From Dactylonectria macrodidyma (Eukaryota > Ascomycota > Sordariomycetes > Hypocreales > Nectriaceae): a stretch of 64,000 nucleotides of DNA. The stretch lies in contig JAGMUV010000009.1 in assembly GCA_020744425.1 (NCBI GenBank), positions 124,001-188,000 on the forward strand. The letters are read 5' to 3'. Both the position numbers and the translations under genes were made by a program. The notes under the pieces were generated by a model that saw only the letters and a program-made list of their open reading frames with translations, was not told the DNA's origin and did no database searches. This document shows positions 45,522 through 54,340 of the stretch, in pieces. Within the stretch, counting starts at the first letter, position 1; each line of letters opens with the position of its first letter.

Positions 45522-47504
45522 ATGCGTTTCCACGCCGCTTTCGGCATCTTCCTCGGCCTGGCCTCAGCCGGTGCCGCTACCAACGTCAATGCCAATGGAA
45601 ATGGGCTCCAGGCTAGAGAGAGCCTGGTGAGCACCATTGGCAGTCTCTTCAGCCGAACTACCTGCGGCACTGGCTACGAATACTACAACTACGCCTGCGT
45701 GGTTAAGTGCCCTACTGCCGCCCCCCGAGCCAGCAACGGAGTCTGCACCTGCCCCGGTGGAAAGGAGCTTGTTGGTACTGAGTGCAAGGAGAAGTGTCCT
45801 GCTTGCGCTCCTCGTGCCAGCAACGGAGTTTGCACTTGCCCTAACAACCAAGACCTTGTCGGAAACGAGTGCAAGCCAAAATGCCCTGCTTACGCCCCTC
45901 GTGCAAGCAATGGAGTTTGTACCTGCCCCAACAACCAGGACCTTGTCGGCACTGAGTGCAAGCCCAAGTGCCCTGCTTACGCTCCCCGAGCTTCCAACGG
46001 AGTCTGCACTTGCCCCAACAACCAGGACCTAGTTGGATCCGAATGCAAGCCCAAGTGTCCCCCTGCGGCTCCTCGTGTGAACGGGGTCTGCACTTGCCCC
46101 AATGGCAAAGATCTCGTTGGCACTGAATGCAAGGACAAATGCCCTGCCTGTGCTCCTCGCGCCTCCAACGGCGTCTGCACTTGCCCCAACAACCAGGATC
46201 TAGTCGGCAACGAATGCAAGCCCAAGTGCCCTGCTGCTGCCCCCCGTGTCAACGGCGTCTGCACCTGCCCTGGTGGAAAGGAGCTCGTTGGCACCGACTG
46301 CAAGGACAAATGTCCTGCTTGTGCTCCTCGTGCTTCCAATGGCGAATGCACCTGCCCCAACAACCAGGACCTCGTTGGCAATGAGTGCAAGCCTAAATGC
46401 CCTGCCTGTGCTCCTCGCGCCTCCAACGGCGTCTGCACTTGCCCCAACAACGAGGATCTCGTCGGCAACGAATGCAAGCCCAAGTGCCCTGCTGCTGCCC
46501 CCCGTGTCAACGGTGTATGCACCTGCCCTGCTGGAAAGGATCTCGTGGGTACCGAGTGTAAAGACAAATGCCCTTCCTGCGCTCCTCGGGGCGATAACGG
46601 TGTCTGCACCTGCCCTAACAACCAGGATCTCGTCGGCAGCGAGTGCAAGCCCAAGTGCCCCTCATGTGCTCCTCGCGCTGATAATGGAGTCTGCACCTGC
46701 CCCAACAACGAAGACCTCGTGGGCAACCAGTGCAAGCCCAAGTGTGGTACTGGTGCCACCCGGGGCAACGACGGCAACTGTTATTGTACCAAGAGAGGCC
46801 AGGTTTTGAACACTGGCGACAACAGCTGTGCTTGCCCTGATGGCCAAGAGTATGTTGATAACTGCTGCAAGGTTACCTGCGGTTCTGTTGCCTCTTACAA
46901 CCCCAGAAAGGGCAGATGTGAGTGCCCCAGCCAGGGCCAAGTATATGACTCCACCACCAAGACGTGCTCTTGCCCAACTGGACAGGAAGTTGTCAACAAC
47001 TGCTGCAAGGTCAACTGCGGCAGTGATGCTAAATACAACTACTGGAAGGACGAGTGCGTGTGCAAGAAGTCCGGCCAGACCTACAACTCGGACGACCAGA
47101 CTTGCTCTTGCCCCACTGGACAGGATTGGAATGGTTGGAGCTGCTCGCTTGACTGCGGAAACCAGGCCTATTCCAACCCGTGGTCGAACCAGTGCGTGTG
47201 CAAGAAGTATGGCCAGGTCTACAACTCTGACGACAAGACCTGTGGCTGCCCACCCGGACAGGACTGGAACTCCCGATCGAGCTGCTGCAAGCCCACCCAG
47301 ACCAACTGTGGAAACCAAGCGTACTGGAGCGACTCCAAGGGCGCTTGCGTTTGCTACAAGTCCAACATGGATTATAACAGCGGCACTCAGCAATGCTCTT
47401 GCAAGTCCAGCATGTACTACAGCGACTCCCAGAGCGAGTGCTGCTGCCCCAAGGGACAGACCGCCGATTCTTATGGCAACTGTAAGCGTGGCAGGTGGTG
47501 GTAG
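45522..47504 (+). CDS. Cysteine-rich repeat secreted/wall protein (QID74-like style)
   Basis: This is a single-exon gene for a 660-residue secreted protein. A signal peptide (residues 1-18, MRFHAAFGIFLGLASAGA) is followed by a short linker, then twelve 28-29 residue repeats at residues 62-406 with pattern KCPxxAPR..NGVCTCPxxxxLVGxECK. Next come about eight less regular cysteine modules (CGS..CxCPxxGQVYDS and similar) to the C-terminus GNCKRGRWW. There is no GPI signal. Such cysteine-rich repeat proteins act in hyphal wall structure, adhesion and surface hydrophobicity; the best-known analogue in style is Trichoderma QID74. The specific function is inferred. Long minus-strand frames across it are repeat shadows. 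Confidence 0.82.
   Translation: MRFHAAFGIFLGLASAGAATNVNANGNGLQARESLVSTIGSLFSRTTCGTGYEYYNYACVVKCPTAAPRASNGVCTCPGGKELVGTECKEKCPACAPRASNGVCTCPNNQDLVGNECKPKCPAYAPRASNGVCTCPNNQDLVGTECKPKCPAYAPRASNGVCTCPNNQDLVGSECKPKCPPAAPRVNGVCTCPNGKDLVGTECKDKCPACAPRASNGVCTCPNNQDLVGNECKPKCPAAAPRVNGVCTCPGGKELVGTDCKDKCPACAPRASNGECTCPNNQDLVGNECKPKCPACAPRASNGVCTCPNNEDLVGNECKPKCPAAAPRVNGVCTCPAGKDLVGTECKDKCPSCAPRGDNGVCTCPNNQDLVGSECKPKCPSCAPRADNGVCTCPNNEDLVGNQCKPKCGTGATRGNDGNCYCTKRGQVLNTGDNSCACPDGQEYVDNCCKVTCGSVASYNPRKGRCECPSQGQVYDSTTKTCSCPTGQEVVNNCCKVNCGSDAKYNYWKDECVCKKSGQTYNSDDQTCSCPTGQDWNGWSCSLDCGNQAYSNPWSNQCVCKKYGQVYNSDDKTCGCPPGQDWNSRSSCCKPTQTNCGNQAYWSDSKGACVCYKSNMDYNSGTQQCSCKSSMYYSDSQSECCCPKGQTADSYGNCKRGRWW
45705..46739 (+). 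repeat. Twelve ~87-bp coding tandem repeats
   Basis: Two unit types alternate: a 29-residue form with APRASN...NNQDLVG and a 28-residue form with APRVNG...GGKELVG or NGKDLVG (units 5, 7 and 10). The pattern suggests that blocks of units were duplicated together. DNA identity between units is high, as expected from recent expansion or gene conversion. Confidence 0.85.
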
Positions 47505-47966
47505 GAAAAAAAGCCGTCAGGATAGTGCGGGGAGGGCGGTATACGATCATTATAGTAGTTAAAATTTCTCTCCGTTTTGCTTATTTGTAATTCATTAATT
47601 ATAATTTCTTCGACAATTTCCATCCCCCCCAGTGCTGTAAATGACCCAAAGCTCATCATTTGCAAGTTTAGAGAAGGCCCGACATACCGCACGTAAAGCG
47701 ATCCCTAATTCCGCATCTCCAAGGGTGGAATAAGTATACATACAGTATACATACAGTATGAAAACGTGCCCCAAGTTGATGCTAGTTATCCCAGAGAGGA
47801 GGTTTTAGCGTCTTAGCGTCTTGAGTATCTGACAAATCTACCTCACAAGGCTCGCACGGCTAGGTCTAAAATTGATCAATACTATCTAGACCAAGAATCC
47901 GCCACCATATGTGAAGTAATTAATTCGAGTAGGCTTCTAAATAACTTGACATCTCAGTTCTACTTC
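47505..47966. other. Convergent intergenic
   Basis: AT-leaning terminator region between two convergent genes. A 10-11 bp direct repeat (ATACATACAGT) lies near 47736-47758. No gene. Confidence 0.5.
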
Positions 47967-49751
47967 TCATCTCGAGTATTCCAAACCATGACCAAATCTG
48001 AAGAGTGGGTTCTCTGTATCGTATGGGACATCAGAGTGAGATTTCTCAACAGCTTCCATAGATGAGGGAAGGTCAAATGGTAGTTTGCCCTGAGGCGCAA
48101 CATGGCCTGTGATAACCTTCACTAGGCCGTCATCACTGGTTCCATAGTTGACCAACACTGCCGAGGCCGACTCCAGGATCGGGGATAGAACGACAGGTCT
48201 GTCAAGATATAAGTCGACAATTGTGGGAACGTGTGCGCGAAGCTCGGCGACCCTGAGCTTCGTCTCTTCAGAAAAGTTGAGGGAGCCCGCATGGAACATA
48301 GACTCAAAGCCTCCAGGCCGGGGCTCAAACGGCGCTTGAAGGCGTATAATGGCAATATCGGCCTCTTTCAAGTCTTTGACCACCTCTAGACCCAGTTGTT
48401 CTGCCGCACTGGCATTTATGTTTTCCACATAGACTTTCTGTTTTCGTGAGGGTTGTAGCGGTAGAATATCGTCATGATTGGTGAGAAGTGTCACCGATTT
48501 CATTTGGGCGTCAAATGCCTCGGCCAGGAACTCAGGGCTTCCAACAACCTTGACAGCCTCGTCGACCTGGACAAAGGGATTGTCAAATAAGCCAAGAACA
48601 AACTTCTCGCGTAGAAGCCGTCGGACGGATTCGTCAATGCGACTCTCAGGGACGATATCTTCCTTCACAAGCTGTAACACAAGATCTGTACGGGACTCCC
48701 CGCCAAACTGATCGCAACCAGCGTCCAATAGTTTCTTGGCTCGATCGAGCTCTGATAAATCTTCGCATCCCCAAGCTCGTGCGGGCATGTCCTGTCCCCG
48801 AATGACGGCGTCGGTTATCAGGCCCCAATCAGTACAGATAACTCCTTGAAAGTTCAACTTTCGACGCAACAGATCCGTAATCATGGCACGATTAAACGCA
48901 AACGCAACCTCTTCACATTCCAGGCCAACAGGCATGCCGTACGATGGCATGATCTGAGAGGCGCCCGTCTCAATAGCAGCGATAAAGGGTCGTAAGTGAT
49001 AGTCGAAGTTGTTGCCCGGGTACACTTGCTTGCGTCCATACGTAAAATGAGAGTCTTCTCCATTGAGAAGAGGCCCTCCACCAGGGAAGTGTTTGACCAT
49101 GGTGGACACAGAGGAGGTGCCCAGTGAGGTTCCTTGAAAGCCTTCAATGTAAGCCTTGACAAGTTCAGCAGATAAATCTGCATCTTCGCCAAAAGTTCCG
49201 TTGATTCTCGCCCACCGATACTCAGTGGCGAGATCAATTTGTGGGTGCAACGCGCAGCGGAGGCCCAGAGCGACATACTCTTGACGAGCAATGTCGGCAA
49301 AGCGGCGCACCAACTCGGGCGACCTGAGGGCGGCAAACCCCAACGTCTCAGGCCACTGAGAAAGTGCACCAGCTCTGGAGCTCGTACCAATATTTTGGTT
49401 GAAGTGGTTCCGAGGATCTGTAGACAGAGTGATGGGAATGCCGAGTCTGGTTGCCCTCGCACGTGTTTGCAAGTTGTTGTACCATTTTGCCGTTGTTGCA
49501 ACGTCGACAACAGGCCCGAGAAGGTTGAAGTGGGTCATCAACTTGGTGGCCACCGAGTGCTCGGTGCTCTCTAGGTTGAAGTCGGGATTGGCTTCAGCTA
49601 AAGATCCATTTGGACCCTGGACGATCATGTTGTGAAACATCTGGCCGACTTTTTCCTCAAGCGTCATACGCTTCAGTAGATCATCAACTCGAGCATCGAT
49701 GGATAGAGATGCATCCCTGTATGGGGCATCAGTGACTTGATTATCGGACAT
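47967..49751 (-). CDS. GH3 glycoside hydrolase, cytosolic
   Basis: This is a 594-residue single-exon GH3 enzyme, an exo-acting beta-glycosidase. The TIM barrel contains TLEEKVGQMFHNM, MVKHFPGGGPLLNGEDSH (substrate-binding Lys-His) and GVICTDWGLITD with the likely nucleophile Asp at about 308. The alpha/beta sandwich follows (SVTLLTNHDDILPL onward) and ends FRFGHGLEYSR. There is no fibronectin-III extension. No signal peptide is seen, so a cytosolic enzyme acting on imported oligosaccharides is likely. The ATG of MSDNQVTD is preferred; an upstream ATG at 49823 would add 24 residues. It forms the left end of the uronide cluster. Specificity (glucose, xylose or other) cannot be read from the motifs. 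Confidence 0.87.
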   Translation of the reverse strand: MSDNQVTDAPYRDASLSIDARVDDLLKRMTLEEKVGQMFHNMIVQGPNGSLAEANPDFNLESTEHSVATKLMTHFNLLGPVVDVATTAKWYNNLQTRARATRLGIPITLSTDPRNHFNQNIGTSSRAGALSQWPETLGFAALRSPELVRRFADIARQEYVALGLRCALHPQIDLATEYRWARINGTFGEDADLSAELVKAYIEGFQGTSLGTSSVSTMVKHFPGGGPLLNGEDSHFTYGRKQVYPGNNFDYHLRPFIAAIETGASQIMPSYGMPVGLECEEVAFAFNRAMITDLLRRKLNFQGVICTDWGLITDAVIRGQDMPARAWGCEDLSELDRAKKLLDAGCDQFGGESRTDLVLQLVKEDIVPESRIDESVRRLLREKFVLGLFDNPFVQVDEAVKVVGSPEFLAEAFDAQMKSVTLLTNHDDILPLQPSRKQKVYVENINASAAEQLGLEVVKDLKEADIAIIRLQAPFEPRPGGFESMFHAGSLNFSEETKLRVAELRAHVPTIVDLYLDRPVVLSPILESASAVLVNYGTSDDGLVKVITGHVAPQGKLPFDLPSSMEAVEKSHSDVPYDTENPLFRFGHGLEYSR

Positions 49752-50223
49752 ATTGGTTCTTTGTCGAGTTGAAAGTGGGTTTAATCGGTGTATCTGTACT
49801 GTGTCTGAGTTTGACCTCCGCATTCAGTAGAAGTCTTAGACTATGTATAAATATGAGCGACTTTCTGGGACATTCGATTGATGAATGGTCCGATATAGGC
49901 CATGTTGAAAGAGGGGTCAAGGGCGGAGTTCATTGATAAACTCAAGTGTCACGCAATCCGATGACCACCTTTGATTAGCGACCTTGATTCATTACTCGTG
50001 TCTAGAGAATGCGGGGTCTGGGGAACGGCTCCTTGAGCTCAAATTAGCCCGAGGTATTAACGATGTCCGTCCGGCCCTAGGCCTAGACAAGACGGCCCCG
50101 AACTCGACTAACTGATCCCAGATCCCACCTCCTCCACTACGCTGTACGTATTAATGGATCCGTCCCCATCCCAATACAGCAACAGCTGGTGCAACTTTTG
50201 CTGTAGTGTAGCGTCCCCATTCT
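49752..50223. other. GH3 promoter, tail side of GH88
   Basis: A TATAAATA box lies near 49844. Several CCG triplets cluster at 50064-50075 (GTCCGTCCGGCC). No gene. Confidence 0.5.
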
Positions 50224-51742
50224 CTAGACCATTCCAAAGCGAAGTAGTCGAGTACCAAATTCAATAAAGAAATAATCCGCATAAACTAGCCCGTGGTCTC
50301 TAATCTTGACATAGTTATTGTCGTTGTTGGATACTGTCGCATTCTTGAGAATCGCCTCAAAGGTCTGTCCCGGAACAGCATTCGTCCCAGTGAGCTTCCC
50401 ATCCAACCCATTGCGTAGCATGGCCTTCTCATCCGCTAACGAATATGAAATAATGTCTTGCATCATATGCGTAGCAGCATACAGAAATCTGGCACTGAGT
50501 TCATGCCTCCCTTGACCAGTTAAGGCCTGCGCAAGGATGAGCATGCCGTTTGCAGCGGCAGTTCCAGCTGACGTATCTCGGAGTGGTGATCGTTCATCCT
50601 CGATCGGAGCGTCAAAGTCCCACACTGGCACATAACGACCTACTTTGCGGCCAGATCCATCATCAAGTTCAACTTCGACACAAGATGGAGCCTCTTCAAG
50701 CCGTAGCAAGAAATACTCTGCTAGACCGCAGGCGATATCAAGGAATTGAGCATCAAGTGTCCACGTGTACACTTGCGCATACCCGATTATCGCCCACGCT
50801 TGGCCCCGGGACCAAGTAGATGTCGTTTTATAACCCTGGACAGTTCGGCGCTCCTTGATCTCTCCCGTACAAGGCGAGAAATTTACCACATGGACAGAGC
50901 TGTACAGCATACCATCAAAACCTCTGCGGTATTTTGATGGCTCGGCTCTTAGATGTGTCGTTGCCAGTGTCTTTGCATGAGTAATTGCAGCGCCCGCGAG
51001 ATGGGTCAACCCACTTTGGGCAGCAGCATAAAACAAGAGCTCAAGATTGCACAAAGAATCAATGATGACGATGAAGTTCTGCTCCATCCCCGTTATGTGA
51101 GGCAAGTCCTTTTGCCATACGATCTCGTCCCAGGATCTGATGGCACCAACTTTCGCATTGAATCGGGTGTAAAGGCTTTGGGCTGCGGTGATTATGGTGT
51201 CTAGAGCCGCCTGGTCATGGAAAATTTCCCATCTTGGCCGCATATGAGGAAGAATGATGAAACCCAGATCATGAGTGTTGGTAAGATGAGCCTCGCCATG
51301 GATGGGATCAGACCAAATGCGGCCGAGGATTTCGAGCCGTTGTCTCACTTTCCCAAGGTTTTGACCATTTTCCGTGCTTGTTCGGAGACTGTTGGGGTAC
51401 TTGATAGCCCTTTCCAGAAGGGAGTAAATACACCCTGGAAAGAATCCACATGTCCAGAAATCGATTTCCTTGTGCTCATATCGCCCGTCATGGCCCTTCT
51501 GTGGCACGATATGCGGATATCTGGCTGGGGGGTTCTAAATACCAATTAACAAATGACACGTGCGATTTTGCATGACACCTTACATTATTCACGAGGCTGT
51601 CCGTTGCCGTTCGTAGAATCTTTGCAGTTACATTTTCTGAAAATAGTTCAGATAATGCATGCGTTTGTATGCTCCGAAATGTGCCACCTTGCGCATCCAC
51701 AGAAATTTCGTTGAGCGATAGACAAGTGTCAATACTGCCCAT
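50224..51742 (-). CDS. GH88 unsaturated glucuronyl hydrolase
   Basis: This is a 489-residue (alpha/alpha)6-barrel hydrolase that hydrates the 4,5-double bond of terminal unsaturated uronic acids left by polysaccharide lyases, releasing the sugar. Exons are 51584-51742 and 50224-51534. The 49 nt intron is placed so that exon 2 begins NPPARYPHIVPQKG, which restores the family's YPxYVP segment. The two catalytic aspartates are in THDLGF (near 142) and IDSLCNLELL (near 212). Typical blocks SPCTGEI...VQGYKTTSTWSRGQAWAIIGY, DTSAGTAAANG and DHGLVYADYFFIEFGTRLL follow. There is no signal peptide. It is divergent from the DUF2264 gene with a shared 353 bp promoter, which argues for co-expression. Confidence 0.9.
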
Positions 51743-52095
51743 CCTCGCTGAATTGGGCTGGGACGAAATGGGGAAATAAGAGTAGCGAGACCAATGTACA
51801 AGAATCTCAAGCTCACTCAAGTCATTGACTGACTGTGTTCACTAAATTAAATAGATCTAGTAGCAGGACATGATTTAAGCCCGTGATTCTCTCGTCGCCG
51901 GAAGTATCCACTCAGGACGCTTGATCGGGATTTGCGGAACGAGCACGGCCCATTCTTCGGCCGCTCGATGACCCGGATCCGGGCCGTAATGAACGGACAG
52001 AATTTAATTGTACAGACGAACGGACACTTGTTTGCAAATGGCTGGCGAATTTAACTGCTATACCACTGATCTCCAACTCATTGACTTAACCGAGC
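51743..52095. promoter_or_regulatory. Bidirectional promoter, GH88 and DUF2264 genes
   Basis: The 353 bp between divergent start codons contains a 12 bp palindrome CCCGGATCCGGG (about 51971-51982; an inverted CGG pair spaced by AT). It also has a TTCGGCCGC (about 51955) and two direct GAACGGACA copies (about 51991 and 52018). Inverted CGG triplets are the typical target of Zn2Cys6 factors such as the neighbouring activator; the link is inferred. Confidence 0.5.
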
Positions 52096-54303
52096 ATGCC
52101 GTCACTACATGGATTCTCCGATAACCCTCTGCGAACCCGCGCAGATGTTGTGCAGGCTGTTGTGGCGTTGTTGAAGCCCCTCACGCAATACTTTTCCCCG
52201 GCCCATGCCCGCATTCGTATCCCTCACGCCATCGGCACACAATTCGATGAGACAGCTGCCCAGCTCGAAGGATTCTCTCGCCCTCTCTGGGCTATTGGCG
52301 CCCTCCTAATGGGTGGTGAGTTATGTTCGGATCTCATCGACCAGTGGGTTGAGGGGTTTGAAGCCGGCGTTGATCCAGAGCATCCTGAGTATTGGGGCGC
52401 CATCAAAGACATGGATCAGCGCATGGTCGAGACAGAGATGATTTCATTTGCCCTCTTGGCTGCCCCAAAACACCTACTTTGGGAGCGGTTCAGCCCCGAA
52501 ACGCAACGCAATATGATCCGCTGGCTGCTGGGTCTGCATGGGAAGGTTATGCCTCCAGCCAACTGGCTGTGGTTTCGCGTCTTCGCAAATATTGCCCTTG
52601 CTCGAGTCTGTGGCGTCGATGACCTCGAAGTCAGAGAATCTATGCGAGCTGATTTCGAGGTGCTCGATTCCATGTATATCTGTGATGGCTGGTCTGGCGA
52701 TGGTGTATGGAGAAGCCCTGAGCTGGATGAGGAAGAATACCGCGTCTACCTGGAAACAGGCCGTGCTAACACGACGATGGGTTCCAGAAATGTCTGTTAC
52801 TACTCCGGGAGTTTTGCTATCCAGTTCAGCCAGCTCTTATATGTTCGACTTGCAGGTGACATGGATCCAGAAAGAACTGAGAAATATTGCCAGCAAGCAA
52901 GGGACTTTGGGAAAGGATTTGCGAGGTTCTTTGATGAGAATGGTCAGCTGCGTGTCCCTACGTAATCACTTCTTCTGTCGCTAAAACACTAACCCGGTCG
53001 ATTCACAGGCGCTGCCATACCCTTTGGACGGTCTCTCACGTATCGTTTCGCCTGTGGAGGCTTCTTCGCCGCCTTAGCCCTGGCAAACGTGACGGACATG
53101 CCTCACCCCTTGGCCACGCCAGGTGCTGTAAAAGGTTATTTGTTACGCCATCTCAGATGGTGGGCTAGACACTCAAAAGATATTTTTAATCTAGATGGCA
53201 CGCTCAATCTGGGCTGGATTTATCCGTAAGCTGCTTTGAATTCTCTCGCAAGCCTGCTTTACTCATATACGCCTAGAAATATGTACCTGACTGAGGACTA
53301 CAACTCCCCTCAGTCTGTATACTGGGCACTGAAGTCTCTGGTTGTCGTGGCTCTTGGCGTTGATGATGCCTTTTGGACGGAACCGGAAACGCCTAGTTCT
53401 GTTCGTGGAATTAGTCTGGTTCAGGCTCCTCGCCAGATTCTGTGTAATCATCCCGACGGTAACCACCACTTCCTCCTATCTACTTCACAATTCGTCACCG
53501 TACCATTCAAAGGCGTCATATCCAAGTATTCCAAATTTGCCTACTCGTCTTCCTTTGCGTTTTCAGTTCCAACAGGTCAAGTCTCACTTGGCCAACTCGC
53601 TCCAGACTCTACCTTGGCACTCAGCAGGGATGGCACTCACACATGGGCTGTCAAGTACAAAAGTGGGGAGGCAATATTTTTCCAGTCACCCATTTGTGGT
53701 GATTTGCGCGAGCAGGTCACAATGGCAACCGTCTCATGGTACCCGTGGCCGGACCGAAGCGTCATAATTGACACGACACTGGTTCCTCCAACCAACAGAT
53801 GGCCTGACTGGCATATCAGGGTCCATCGAATTCGATCATCTACCAACGTAGGAAAGATCTTCACGGCGGAGGGAGGGTTCGCTATTAATGGCCGCTGCCT
53901 TCTTGATACACTTTCCCTTCCAATTCTTGACGACTCAGTCCTTGGAGACGATCTGCAAGTTGGAGTCACGGAAGGAATCATCCAAACCCAATCATCCGTA
54001 CTGATTATGAGTAGCTCGGGGGTCTCAGGTATCAGCACAGAACTGTTGACTCCTAGTGTGGGCACGACTTCTGTTACCAGTTTCAAACCTGAGCCAAACA
54101 CCAATTTGATGGCTTCTCGCACCGTGATGCCTCTTGTGGAACATAGTATCAATGGCCTAGACAGAGGCGACGAGGTTGTTCTAGTCACAAAGATATTTGC
54201 CATTTCCAAGGAAGCGAACGGAGGTTGGCAGAAAGCGGGCAAGTCATTCAAGAGTAGATGGCTAGATCAACCACAGGTTGATGACCCGAAGAGTGAGAGA
54301 TAA
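52096..54303 (+). CDS. DUF2264 family protein
   Basis: This is a 696-residue protein with exons 52096-52942, 53009-53225 and 53277-54303. The first donor is GTCAGC, chosen because it gives [21 protein letters not shown] in frame; a GTAATC donor a little downstream does not. The N-terminal two-thirds is an alpha/alpha-barrel-type DUF2264 domain ([57 protein letters not shown]). The last 330 residues form a beta-rich C-terminal domain. DUF2264 has no established activity but recurs beside GH88/GH105 and lyase genes in polysaccharide loci, and the fold suits a lyase or hydrolase. No signal peptide. Its pairing with GH88 on one promoter suggests that it makes or processes the GH88 substrate. Confidence 0.82.
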
Positions 54304-54340
54304 GAAAATAGCAACCAACTGAGTCTGTGAAGCAATGTAT

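Noticed and set aside
45977..47393. Long minus-strand and +1-frame ORFs across the cysteine-rich gene
   Set aside because: Shadows of a tandemly repeated coding sequence; no start context, signal or domain of their own.
52943..52987. GTAATC as the donor of the first DUF2264 intron
   Set aside because: It puts the next exon out of the conserved [14 protein letters not shown] frame; the GTCAGC donor at 52943 restores it.
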